This document shows, piece by piece, positions 1 to 10,003 of a stretch of 25,936 nt of DNA (positions are counted from its first letter, which is position 1; every line of letters begins with the position of its first letter). Position numbers and translations under genes: made by a program. The notes under the pieces were generated by a model. The model ran no database searches. It worked only from the letters and a program-made list of their open reading frames with translations, and was not told the origin of the DNA. Source of the DNA: Cerioporus squamosus (lineage: Eukaryota; Basidiomycota; Agaricomycetes; Polyporales; Polyporaceae); the NCBI GenBank assembly GCA_022592435.1, contig JABYQS010000384.1:1-25936 (forward strand). The letters are read 5' to 3'.

Positions 1-268
1 CAGCAAAGGAAAGCAAGCAGAGACTCGAGACGGTGGATGAGGGTGAATGCGTAAGACGATGCACTGAAGTCTGAACTAGCAGTGGTCAAAATGTGGGCGC
101 TAGTACTCTGTCGACGCGTCGATCAGACTCAGATCTCGATCCCAAAAGTTCCTCCGGTCCGCCACCACGAGCTCTTCCTGGACCTCCAGCAAACCTCTAG
201 GCTCTCTCTACTCTAAGTCCATTACGACTCACCCGCTTCTCGTCTAAACTACCGCGCATCTTTACAAG
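1..268. other. Upstream region of the first gene
   Basis: No coding region is supported here. The stretch precedes the start codon at 269 and presumably holds the promoter and 5' UTR of that gene. I see no clear TATA box, RNA gene or repeat. Confidence 0.4.
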
Positions 269-1480
269 ATGTTCAAACGCGTCGAAAAGCGCATACGCAA
301 AAAGGAGAAGGAGGAGGAGCTCGGGCTGGACGGGGACATGAAGGAACTGCTGGGGATGAACGACACCGACTCGGACGAGTCTGATTCGTCCGGCTCCGAA
401 GACGATTCAGACGACGAGTTTCAGAGGTTACCGGCAATTGCGAGTGATGGAGGGAGCAACGACGAAGACGAGGAGGCGGAAGGCGACGAGGGCGACGGGA
501 TGGACGAGGATGAGGACGAGGAAGACGCAGAGAGCGAACCTGGCTTCGAGGAAGAGGACGAGGATGAAGACGAAGACGAAGACGAAGACGAAGACGAAGA
601 CGAAGACGAAGACGAAGACGAAGGACCATCAATGACCGTTACGGAGGTTCTCCGAAACCCGATATACCTGGTCTCCCTTGAACCAGAGGTGAAGGCGTGC
701 TTCGTATGCCCGGGGAAGCTGCTCAAGAACCCCATCATGATCGACGTCCACTTGAAGTCCGGGGTGAGCACATACAATACATCTTACTACGCGCGGCAGA
801 AAGCGCTGACGTTCCCCCATGACATAGGCCCACAACCGACATTTCAGGCACTTCAGGGATGCCGCTCAGACAGTGGAGGCAGACTTGGACGCGCGCACCC
901 TCTTGCGAGCACAAGCGCACGATGAGAAGAAGCCTGCTGAGGGACAACTGTCGAAACGCGCGCAGAAGAGGGTGCGTCTCACTTATTCCACTGTCACTGT
1001 GCATTGCGACACCGGTTGTTGATTTATATTCGCTCTCGGGCACAGAAAGCCAAACAGGCTGCCATGAAGGCGAAGCGCGAGAAGCAGAAGGTCATGAAGG
1101 CGAAGTACAGGGCCAAGAAGGAGGCCAGCTCGAAAGCCGCCGCCACGGATGCGCCAGCGGACTCTGACGACGAGGCGAAGCCTAAAGTCAATGACAAGAC
1201 ATCAGCGAAAGCTCCGCCTGCGAAGAAACGAAAACTCGAACGAGCATCGGAGGGGGACAGGGAGGATGTTGCACCGAAACCTGGGCCGAAGAAGTCGAAA
1301 CCATCGAAACCAGCAACGACGAAATCTCCGAAGGACACCCCCTCGAGCAAACCGTCAAATAAGGACAGACCAGTTGCTGAGCTCCCCGCTGCGAAACGTA
1401 CTCCCGCGACCCCTGCGGCAACGACAGACGGGAAGGAGGTTGTCAAGGCAAAGAAGAGGCGGCGCAGCGAGCCGTCATAG
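269..1480 (+). CDS. U1-type C2H2 zinc-finger protein with acidic and lysine-rich regions, probably nucleolar
   Basis: Three exons are inferred: 269-763, 828-971 and 1046-1480, giving 357 residues. The introns are 64 and 74 nt with GTGAGC...CATAG and GTGCGT...CACAG borders. The N-terminal part (about 1-120) is charged and ends in a long Asp/Glu tract. Around residues 143-168 the reading CFVCPGKL...DVHLKSGAHNRHF gives a C-x2-C-x13-H-x5-H pattern, as in U1C/matrin-type fingers that bind RNA or ribonucleoproteins. Splicing out 764-827 is what creates the second His (SG-AHNRHF), which supports the intron. The tail, from about residue 214, is Lys/Ala/Pro-rich with KKRK- and KKRRR-like nuclear or nucleolar localisation signals. 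Fungal proteins of this shape are often linked to ribosome biogenesis, but that role is inference. The gene ends 170 bp from the convergent kinase gene. Confidence 0.8.
566..623 (+). repeat. Hexanucleotide microsatellite (GAAGAC)n inside a coding exon
   Basis: Nearly ten tandem copies of GAAGAC are read in frame as alternating Glu and Asp within the acidic region of the zinc-finger protein. The six-base unit keeps the frame when copy number changes. The antisense strand reads as poly-Ser or Arg-Leu repeats, which produces spurious open frames. Confidence 0.95.
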
Positions 1481-1650
1481 CATCCCGAGGCGATTATGTA
1501 TGTGTAGCTATTCTATATAGCACGACAGCGTCCATGGCAGTACAACCCATAAGTAATCAAAAGAGCAACGAGCGGACAGAACGCGAGCGCGACAAGGGAA
1601 TATACAAGAAATGGTGGGCGGAGCTGGCTTGACAGAGATTTGACTCTCAA

Positions 1651-3414
1651 TCACCGGAGACTTGCCAGGACCTGGTCGGTTCTCCGTATCACCTGGAAGA
1701 ACGCTGTCAGTCTACCAGGGGTGGTGCACAACACCTATCTGGAAGCGTACCTCGTGGATATCAGGCCGCTCTTCAGGCTTGACTTTCAGCATGCTGTCGA
1801 TCAGGTCTCTCAAGCCTTGCGAGTAGGCGGAAGGAGGGTGCTTGTACTGTGCACCCATGACAGCCATGGCTATTGAACCGCCCTGCTCAGTGGTCTGCAT
1901 ATTCTCGAACGGAGAATGGGAGTATGCCAGAGCGTAGAGGGTGCACCCGAGCGACTGCATGTTACATGGCAGAAGTGAGCGAGCATACATGGGGAGCGGA
2001 TGTCGAGGCGGACGTACCCAGATGTCAACCTTCTCGTCGAGAGTGACACCGGTCTTGACGTCGAACAGCTCGGGCGCGCGGTACGCCATAGTACTTTGCT
2101 CAGCAGCGATATCCTGGGTAGCTAGCTTAGCGTGCAGTCTCCAACATGTGCAAGTTGCTCACGTACCTGCTGGAGGAGCGCTTGGTTACGGTTCTCGATC
2201 TTTATCCGTGCCTTCATTGTACTGCCGAAGTCCATGAGGATGGGTTGGCCTTCGTCGGATATCATGATGTTTCTGTAGCCCTGTGAGTACCTAGTAGGTG
2301 GGCGATTCGGAATTGACGCACCCAGGCTTCAAGTCGCGATGTGCGTACGGAACAAGCTCTGTCTGACCTGGCTGCGCGTTTCCATTAGCACCGTCGTGCT
2401 GTATCCTGTTGAGCTCCTCATCTCCGTCGAAGATTGTCTCATGTTCGTCCTCTGGCCGGTCCCTTGTCATAAGCGGGACGTTCGCGCCGCTGCCTGGGCC
2501 ATGATACGAGTACCCGCCATCCCCGTCGCCTTCGGGGTGTGGAAACATCTCGTCCTCTTCTGAGTGACGCGGTGAGTTTGGGAGTGAAGGTGCATGTCGC
2601 GCAGACGAAGACTGGTTCGCGCGGGAGGCGGATTTGGAGCCAATTGGTGCGCGATAGTCGTGCATAGCACGGATCGCCTCGCATGTGCCTTTGAAGTAGC
2701 GGAGCATCTCGGTCTCGGAGAAGTGGGTATTGTTGATGGAGTTCGCGTTGATCGCGTCTTGCAAGTTGCCGCGCTAAACCTCGCGGATTAAGCTCGGCTA
2801 CCTGGAGAGGATGATGCCCGCCTACCTTGTAAATAGGGAGGAACAGGTACACTATCTGGCCGTCGCCATTAGGGTCTTGCACGACTGCAGAGTCCTGGGA
2901 AGCGTGTCAAAGGCACCTCGCATGAAAAGGATAGACGACGTACGAGAATACGTATGATGTTGGGGTGCCTTCACGGCGCGGTTTAGAGAGTGGTAAGTGT
3001 CGGAGACTGGCTTAGACTCACTTGAAACGTCTGTACGCCTCTACCTCCCGCATTGCTTGACGCACATCCTCCTGTCCGCTAGGACAACGTATCTTCTTGA
3101 GTGCGAATTGTCTCTGAAGCGCAAGTTGGATGCTTTCGGACTGCGTCAGAAGAAGTAATGACGTACCCCACTGTGCTCATCCTGCGCGAGGTAGACGAAC
3201 GAGAAGCCTCCCTCCCCAAGTACACGGATTATCTTGACTGCAAAAAGGCATGAGTACCTGGACGGTTTGCCCACAGTATGCGCTCACATGTCCTTCCGTT
3301 GATCTTCACTTTCGCAGACTGCTGGCATATACATGATGAGAGAGCCCAGAACGCGTCTTTGACTTGGTATTTGATGCCCTCGAGGGTGTGCAGGAGTTGC
3401 GGTGGTAGCGACAT
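1651..3414 (-). CDS. Serine/threonine protein kinase, STK16/Env7 family
   Basis: Ten exons are inferred on the minus strand: 3288-3414, 3167-3237, 3022-3113, 2944-2968, 2826-2894, 2322-2773, 2167-2272, 2018-2113, 1751-1954 and 1651-1692 (427 residues; introns 49-63 nt). The kinase landmarks are in order: glycine loop LGEGGFSFVYL (about 49-59), Lys72 in FALKKI, an alpha-C Glu near 89, HPNIIRIL, catalytic loop HRDLKPGN (Asp275), DFGS (Asp293) and APE (327-329). The GGFSFVYL loop and the START-like N-terminus with KINGR are typical of the STK16 (human)/Env7 (yeast) group, Golgi or vacuole-membrane kinases anchored by acylation. Cys28 and Cys30 could be palmitoylated (inference). A Ser-rich, acidic insert of about 100 residues lies between roughly 169 and 266, which is why the protein is longer than the roughly 300-residue animal enzyme. 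All catalytic residues are present. Confidence 0.93.
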
Positions 3415-3755
3415 TCTGTCAGACGATGTAAACGCAGAGTAGTAGGGATCGACGTGGATGGGAGAGAAATAAACACCGGACGGAGACTCTGGGCAACTTG
3501 AGGCTGTCTTGAGCAGTACAGCGTTCTCAGTCTGCGGGCCGTGCTGCGCCCAACGCGAGGCGCCGGCGCCGGCACAGGCGTCTAGTCGCGCGTGGCTGGT
3601 TCGAGTCCGCCATCGCCGCGTTCCGACGCTCTGTTATCCGCCACCACCACACTCTGCCCCTGCTCTGCATTCCTGTTCTCCTTCATCGCTACCTCGGTCT
3701 CAGATACTTGCTGCAGACTCTCGCAGACTCTGCCGCTCCTCAACACACGACTGAG
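3415..3755. promoter_or_regulatory. Shared divergent promoter region between the kinase and the C3HC zinc-finger gene
   Basis: These 341 bp separate two start codons that point away from each other, so the region must hold both promoters and 5' UTRs. It includes a GC-rich palindromic stretch near 3559-3575 (GGCGCCGGCGCCGGC-like). I see no convincing TATA box. A bidirectional promoter is inferred from layout only. Confidence 0.5.
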
Positions 3756-5863
3756 ATGTCGGCCATGGCTGAACCTGCCTCCACGATTACCACTCCCACA
3801 CCCACCGCGGTTCCCAGTTCGTCCGACAAGTCTCTCAAAGTCTGTCACCCCTTGAACGGATTTCCCGCCGACGTGGACTGACACGGAACCTCAGCGCAAA
3901 CTTGAAGATGCATTGCAGACTCTCGACGAGGCCGTTGGTCCTACAGCATCTCCAACAACCGCCACTCACCGACCTCCTCTCAAGCGCCTCCGCACGTCCC
4001 GCTCGATATACGCAATGTTGACCAAGTATGGGATCAAGAACGACCCTAAACCGTACGTAAAGTTTTCAACGGGAAGCTGGTCCAGGCAAGTCGTCCTCAA
4101 CGTCATGCCATTGCCACTATAGGACCACCCCCTCGGGCGACTTGGAGAAGCTGTCCAAGACCGCGCCTCATCTCGCTGCCATCCTCTCTCGCACCGCGAG
4201 TCGCACAAGGAAGGCCCTTCCTATCAGGCTTGGATCCAAGCCTCCTCAAACCTCCGCGTCGTCCCTGAGCGACTACCGACCCTCGTCTACCCAGTCCTTC
4301 TTATCACGTTTGTCGACGTACAAGCTTTCGACGTACGGCAACAAGCCTGCTGCCATCGACGCGGTGGCCGCTGCGAAGTGTGGGTGGATAAACGAGGGCA
4401 AGGACCGTCTGGTTTGTGGGTTGTGCGGTGTTTCATGGGTCGTTGCCAGTCGAGATGGCATGACTCGTGAAGCCGGTATGTAGGACACTCTGGCAGGTAG
4501 GTCCGTACTAACAAATCCCGTCCCTAGCGAACGCCCTGGTGGAGAAGCAACGGGCGCAGCTGGTAGAGAATCACAAGGATGGTTGCCCATGGAAGACTCG
4601 ACAATGCGATGGTGCGTTGCCCGTCTCGTTGCCTGTTGTATGTCTTTCGCTTATGGTTCGACACCTCTGCAGATGCTATCTACCACATACCATTGCAAGC
4701 ACCATTGACCACGATCCGGGAGATCAAGGCCCGCGCCATCTTGCTCGACAGTGTAATGCAGGGAGTTACTATCAAGCACCCTCTGGTGAGCCTTCATTGC
4801 AGCGCACTGTCATGCCGTGTCTTATCGTCAAACACAGTCCGCTGCACAAGTCCAGTCCTTGATTTCCATCATCTCGTCGGTTTCTCTGCCATCATCCTCC
4901 CTGGCCGAAACATCGGAACCTTCAACACCCATCGAAGATAGCCCTTCGAGGGCTTCAGCCGCGTCGACGTCTGGCGCACAACCTTCGGAAACCTCCATTT
5001 TGACCGCTGTGTTTGGTTGGGCCATACTCCCTCCTGCTCCCCCAGAGCCCTCGAGACCGTCATCGCTCTCTCGCGCTGGATCGGTTGCCCCTGGGACACC
5101 AAGGACGCCAATGCGGACCACACCCTCCCGTGCGTCTTCTGTCGCTCGCGAGAGCACGCCGACGCCCACCTCGACGAGGTCCTCACTCCGCATCTCCTCG
5201 TCCACGTCACTATTATCGTTGCACTCCGTACCAAGCGGGTCCCTCCGCCCCGACACGGCCCTTCTGCACTGTCCACTGTGTCAACGTCGTGTTGGTCTCT
5301 GGGCATTCCTCCCGAAATCGGCCGAGGGAGACGACCCAATGACGGGCGAAGCCACCGAGGGCGGTGCGAACAAGAAGCCACAGCCGCAGCGTCAGTTGGA
5401 CATCCTGCGCGAGCACCGACCGTACTGCCCTTACGTCGTTCGTTCGACTGTCCTGCCTTCGCTGCCGACCCCGACCCCGACGACCGCCCAGCCGAATGGC
5501 CACCAGCGCTCATCGTCTTTGGTGTCGTTGGCAAGCATCAACGGCTCGTCGACGCAAGTTAGCGCGCAGCCTGGTGCGATGGAGGGGTGGCGGGCTGTCA
5601 TGGCTGTCGTGTCCCGCTATGGGAACGTACAGCGCCAGAGGCTCGGGCTGAATCGCGTGCCCAGCGGACGACAAGAGAGCATCGCGGAGGGAGAGGAGGG
5701 AGCTGAGGGAGAGACGAATTCCATCGAGGCGATGGTCGCGGGTGTGAAGAGCCATGGGGTAAGCACGATTCGCCCTTCATGGTGGCTACTGTCTGGAGGC
5801 TAACATACAACATTCTCATAGGGGAAGGACCTGTTGAAGTACGTCAAGGGTCTGCTCGGTTGA
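3756..5863 (+). CDS. C3HC-type zinc-finger / Rsm1-domain protein (NIPA/ZC3HC1 family)
   Basis: Seven exons are inferred: 3756-3839, 3895-4052, 4123-4475, 4528-4611, 4673-4785, 4838-5758 and 5822-5863 (584 residues; introns 52-70 nt). The first zinc module has Cys167, Cys179, Cys182 and then His214-x3-Cys218 (KCGW, VCGLCG, HKDGCPW), the C3HC pattern. The second has CPLC (Cys409, Cys412) followed by GLWAF and HRPYC (His457, Cys461), matching the Rsm1 C-terminal module. Between them is a Ser/Thr/Pro-rich linker, about 280-400. Family members include yeast Pml39 and Rsm1 and human NIPA/ZC3HC1, which act at the nuclear pore basket and in mRNA export or quality control; that role is transferred by family. 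The start at 3756 is followed by another in-frame ATG nine bases on. The last exon encodes only 13 residues. Confidence 0.92.
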
Positions 5864-6107
5864 AGTGTTACAGGGACCTGGGACTTCATAATAAGTCGTA
5901 AGGCCGAGCAAGCGCGGCAGCACCCGCTACTTGACAGGGTATCTTCTACATCAAGTTGAACTAGTCTCGCTCACTCGTCATAAGTAGTCTGATTGGTAGT
6001 AAGTACAACTGTTTCGGGCTTAAAGTGAAGGTGGTGTCGACCCGCACTGCACAATCCTTTGCATATGTACAGAGTATGGGACGAACCTGACTAGGATATT
6101 ATGCTGC
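5864..6107. other. 3' flank of the C3HC gene
   Basis: This is non-coding sequence between the zinc-finger gene and the kinase-regulator relic. No feature beyond an ordinary 3' UTR is visible. Confidence 0.4.
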
Positions 6108-6895
6108 ATGAAGCGGTCACTACCGCCTCGCCGTCCTCGTAGATGCGACTGATGAGTGCATCTGCGATCTTGCTCCGGTCCTCTGGCTCCAGGGACTAGA
6201 GCATATCGACCGAGGATAACTACTTCAAGGGAGTTCCTCGCACATCGTCCGCCGCCTGTGCGCCGCCTTGAGGATAATTGTGTGGAAGGTGATGTGATCA
6301 TCGATCATCACCGATCGAGCGACCACAGCGTGCATTGTTCGATCGCGAGGGCAGTGGCAGCACGGGTATGTCCATACATCAGCGCAAGCTCGCCAAACGA
6401 GCTCCCCTCCCTGCACTCCACGACCTTGCGTCCGTAGATGGGTTCGTAGTCAGGCTGGCAGGACTGCTCGTTTGTGGGCACGTTTCCGCTGAATCAGTTC
6501 GTAATCAGTGGCTCGGCGCAGATGTAGCAATAGAGCAGGCGGCCCTCGAATACATAGAAGTAGTTGCGGACGTCGCCATGGCAAATGACAGTGTCGTCAT
6601 TCACGACCTTGCACTCCTGCATTGTACTTGGTCACAAGGAGCAAGGGACTGGCGTGTGCAACGCTGTTCCCGATCGAGGCACAGATGCGACGCACCTGGT
6701 CATCCTCGCCCCCCAGCTGGACTCGCCGAGGTGAGGGTGCGGACCGTTGTCCAGCAGCGCGTTTCTGGGGACGTTCAGTGTGCCGAAGGGACTGACGGTT
6801 GACATGGAGTGCTGAAGAGAGGAAGAGCGCTGCGGGAAGTTCGTGCTCGTCGGACAGTCATGCCGGCGCCAGTAGTAGTATGTAGTCGGCATGGT
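6108..6895 (-). pseudogene. Relic of cAMP-dependent protein kinase regulatory subunit
   Basis: Minus-strand reading gives pieces of a PKA regulatory subunit in different frames. From about 6715, DQVRRICASIGNS resembles the segment before the first cyclic-nucleotide domain. From 6622 there is ICHGDVRNYFYVFEG, then an in-frame TGA at 6494-6496 where a Trp codon would fit. Next comes FGELALMYGHTRAATALA, the phosphate-binding cassette with its Gly-Glu and Arg-Ala-Ala, ending in TLWSLDR and two stops (6305-6310). The chain resumes in another frame as ITFHTIILKAAHRRRTM and, near 6197-6108, as SLEPEDRSKIADALISRIY followed by EDGEAVV. The amino-terminal dimerisation domain and nearly all of the second cyclic-nucleotide domain are missing. 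At least one stop and two or more frame changes show that it cannot make a normal protein. The intact parent gene should lie elsewhere in the genome. The 6715-6895 part is only weakly recognisable. Confidence 0.82.
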
Positions 6896-8038
6896 AGACT
6901 TTGAGGAAGTATCAATTACTGGTCCAAGTTTGGAGTCACCGGAGAGTCAGCTAAAGCCGTAAATCTAGAGAACCAATGATATATTGATACATTGCCTGGG
7001 ACCGCGAGGGTATCAACAGTCGTCGCAGGTCGTCGGCGGTCGCGGTAGTACGAGAGAGGCTTCAAAACGGGCGCTATTACTGTGTATTGAAACTGACCCA
7101 CTAGCACAGCTTCATTAGAAGCGGTAAGTAGAGAGGGATAAGGAGTTGTTGATAACAGTATTGATGATGCACGGGTTTTGTGATGGTTCACGGATTCTGT
7201 ATTGACTTTTGGGACAACAATTGCTCCAAGACCCACTACCTAAAGGTAGCGGGAATCTTTCGACAATCCTCTTTCTCGTATATCATGCATAGTCCACATA
7301 ACCACCAGTCTGTCAAGCTTTCAAGTGCTGTCCATATTGTACATTTTATATCGTTTTGCTTCGCATCCGCACAAATCACAGCTACAATGTATCACCACTG
7401 AACTCGGTACTCAGTTCTCCGCCGTTGTGTATCTGCAACCCATGTTTGGATGGACTAACGCCGCGGCTGACTTGGAGCGTACTACTTTGCACGTTGTCGC
7501 ATATCGTAGCAAGGAGAGCTCGTTCTGTCCAATAAGATGGGCAATGAGCACACCGAGCCTGTGTTCGAATCTTGCCCTCTGGTTCCGATCGGCCAGGGTG
7601 AGTTGCTCCAAGATGGTATGCTTTACAAGTTCGGTGCGTATAACACTGGATGCGTTTACAGAAGCTAGACTTGTCTGGACTGAGATATAAGTCGCGGTTT
7701 GGTCCTCCTGCGTGGTCGGAAACGAAACTTGTGACCAAGGCTAGCGCTAACGCGTTGCCACCCAGAACATGTGTCGCTGCGTGGTGACGAGTATGGCTGA
7801 GTGGATGCTCGAGTTAGCGGGAACGTGTCGAAAGCCCATTCATCTCGTCCAGATGCTTTCCAAGTCCGTTGCGGATTGCTCGTCGAGGTGATGGAGAAGA
7901 CGAGAGGACACGCCGCCGAGAGATCCTAGTTACCGAAACAGGAGTGGGCCGCTGGCGCCGAGATGAGGCACTCGCTGATAGCGCTGTCACCGTCGCATCT
8001 GCGCCCTCTGGCTCTTTCCTCTTCCCCCCATCTTCCCC
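6896..8038. other. Gene-poor stretch upstream of the Bsd2-like gene
   Basis: No gene is supported in these 1.1 kb. The first part is visibly more AT-rich than the flanking genes. A minus-strand open stretch at 7411-7611 (containing LTLADRNQRARFEHRLG) reads somewhat like protein but has no family I recognise and no good gene structure. The last 250 bases probably contain the promoter and 5' UTR of the following gene. Confidence 0.4.
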
Positions 8039-9553
8039 ATGCCCACCCCGTACGCGCCGCTCCCCAACCCCCGCTACGCCGCTGAGGACGCTCAGCGCGA
8101 GCTCGACGACGCGTTCGACTCGGACGACGAAGGCCAGGACTCGTCGGAATCTACCCCTCTCACTCGGGCGCTGCCCCCGCGCTCGGACTCCCACTACCAT
8201 CCTCCTCTCGACGGCGAGTTTCCAGAACCAATCCCGACACCCCAGTCGGTCCCTGGCGGATACGATTTCGAGAGAGACTACGATTATCCACCGCCCGGCT
8301 CGCCTCCGGGTCCATCCTCCGTTGCTCTCCCCAATGACTTCGGCAACTCCAACGGCTTCCTCCCGACGTCGCCTGTGAGACCGCCTCAGCCACGCGTGTC
8401 GTTCTGGAGAAGAGCAGCGGGTGCGCTGCTGCCGCAGCACTACGTTCGCGTGCCCACTGAGGCTCCAGGACGGCGGTTCGTGGGTGGAGGCACAGAGAAC
8501 GACGGTGTGTTCGCCAATGTCGCTGCGAAGCCTTCGCGAGGCATAGAGATCACGGATGAGAACGGCGACGTTCACATCGTCCCCGAGGATGTTCAGAAGG
8601 AGACACCGCCGGTACGTTCTCCTACTTCGCGATATCCCGTCTCGTTGCCGACGCTTGCGCGTTCTGGCGTTCCGTAAGGGTGGCGGTGCATGTACTCACC
8701 TTGTGCCTCACAGTCGTATGCCGAGGCCCAAGCAGATGCGGTGCCTCCCTACTGGGAGACAACGGTGCACGCCCCCGCAGGGACTATGGACCCGAACGCG
8801 TTCATGATTGTGGACGACCTCCCCTCGGGCCCCGTCTTCTCGTTCATCATGACCGCCTTCGTCTCCTACTTCTTCCAGTTCGCCGGCTTCGTTCTCACCT
8901 ACCTCCTGCACACGACCCATGCCGCCAAGTACGGTTCTCGTGCTGGTCTCGGCGTCACCCTCATTCAGTATGGTTTGATACAATATGGTGGTTCCTTGCG
9001 CAACCCGCCGCCAATCGACGAGGCGGCTTTGGCAGAGCAACTCGCAATGTGGGGCAATGGTACGCTCCAGGCCCTCAACGCAACGGCTGACACGCCCTTG
9101 GCCAATATCTACAACGCGACGGACCCCAACTCGGTCATGGACCTGGACATGCAGTTTGCCGTGTCGTCTCGCGATTGGATTGCGCTCGTCTTGATGACAC
9201 TGGGTGCGTCTTGATTGATCTTGTCGTAGACCCTTCTGTGTCTCATCGTACCTGCTTCAGGATGGTTCTTGCTCCTTTCTTCCTGCGTTGGCTTCTACCG
9301 CGTGAAGCGCTGGGAGGCTTCGATCCGCGCGGCCTCACTGCCTCAGGAACCGATGACCCCTGAACAACGCGCGCGCGACGAGCAGGTGCGGCGCAATATC
9401 GAGCTCGCCTTCGGTTTCACGGGCTTGGTCGATGAAGATGAACCTGTCTCCTCGCCTCCGCAACGTGAGGACGAAAACGACGAGCGTCGTGGCGAGGTCA
9501 CGGAGGCGGAATTGCGTCTCACCCGCACCCTCCAGGCTGCAGGGTTGTTGTAG
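8039..9553 (+). CDS. Bsd2/NDFIP-family membrane adaptor for HECT ubiquitin ligase
   Basis: Three exons are inferred: 8039-8611, 8714-9203 and 9261-9553 (451 residues; introns 102 and 57 nt). The N-terminal 190 residues are acidic and proline-rich. Splicing of the first intron creates a PPSY motif (190-193), a PPxY ligand for WW domains of Rsp5/Nedd4 ligases, followed by VPPYWETT, typical of Bsd2 proteins. Three hydrophobic segments follow: FSFIMTAFVSYFFQFAGFVL, GVTLIQYGLIQYGG and, across the second intron, WIALVLMTLG-WFLLLSSCVGF. Bsd2 and NDFIP proteins sit in Golgi/endosomal membranes and recruit the ligase to metal transporters and other cargo. The loop between the second and third segments has NGT, NAT and NAT sequons. 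The tail is charged and cytosolic by family precedent. Confidence 0.92.
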
Positions 9554-10003
9554 CCGGATACGATACCACGCCGTCGCGAACGCCTTGTTGTATCATATGT
9601 AGCTTGGGCCACCGACCTCAGGATTGGGGCTTATGGTGGAAATTGGAAGTTTGGACATGCCGGTGCCTGCGCAGGGGGTGTCGTCGCTCGGGCTTGGGAG
9701 TGCTCTTTAAACATCGCCCATGTCGTTCCTTACAAATGTTTTGGCTTTGGGCAGACGTTCAGTGTTCGTTCGACTTCTTGCAGGTCTGGCTGTGTACGTT
9801 TATGCGTGCGTTCATCGTGTAATTTATGGTACTTTATATTGGTGCTTATTGTTTGCATTACCGCTATGCGAGAGACCCTCCATCCACTGGCCTACATAGG
9901 AATCTCCTGCATGGAAAAAGGTCTCTTATACGCCCACGAAGATGCTTAAGATGATTGGCAAGTGCCCTAGAGGTACAGTGTGTACATCGCTTCCGGTCGA
10001 GGC
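9554..10003. other. Convergent intergenic region
   Basis: These 450 bp separate the stop codons of two converging genes, so they hold both 3' UTRs. No additional gene or repeat is supported. Confidence 0.45.

Noticed and set aside
421..777. Antisense open frame rich in poly-Ser, and a plus-strand Lys/Thr frame at 438-635
   Set aside because: Both are shadows of the GAAGAC repeat in the zinc-finger gene.
3114..3166. Very short 26-nt intron (3141-3166) in the kinase gene
   Set aside because: A 53-nt intron using the next acceptor (CTTCAG) keeps the frame and gives the expected SGRQFALKK sequence, so the 26-nt option is unnecessary.
3590..3625. tRNA T-arm-like GGTTCGAGTCC near 3597
   Set aside because: The stem does not pair properly and no acceptor or anticodon arms fit upstream.
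4828..5562. Several long open frames on both strands over the C3HC gene linker
   Set aside because: They are compositional shadows of a GC-rich low-complexity exon; the zinc-binding motifs fix the true frame.
6335..6802. Plus-strand open frame of 155 residues
   Set aside because: It is antisense to the PKA regulatory-subunit relic and has no family features.
7787..7855. Possible tRNA-Ser-like fold (GACGAG...CTCGTC)
   Set aside because: Only the end stem pairs; there is no T-loop consensus and no credible D or anticodon arm.
7814..8575. Minus-strand open frame of 253 residues
   Set aside because: It is Arg-rich and antisense to the first exon of the Bsd2-like gene, which has clear motifs.
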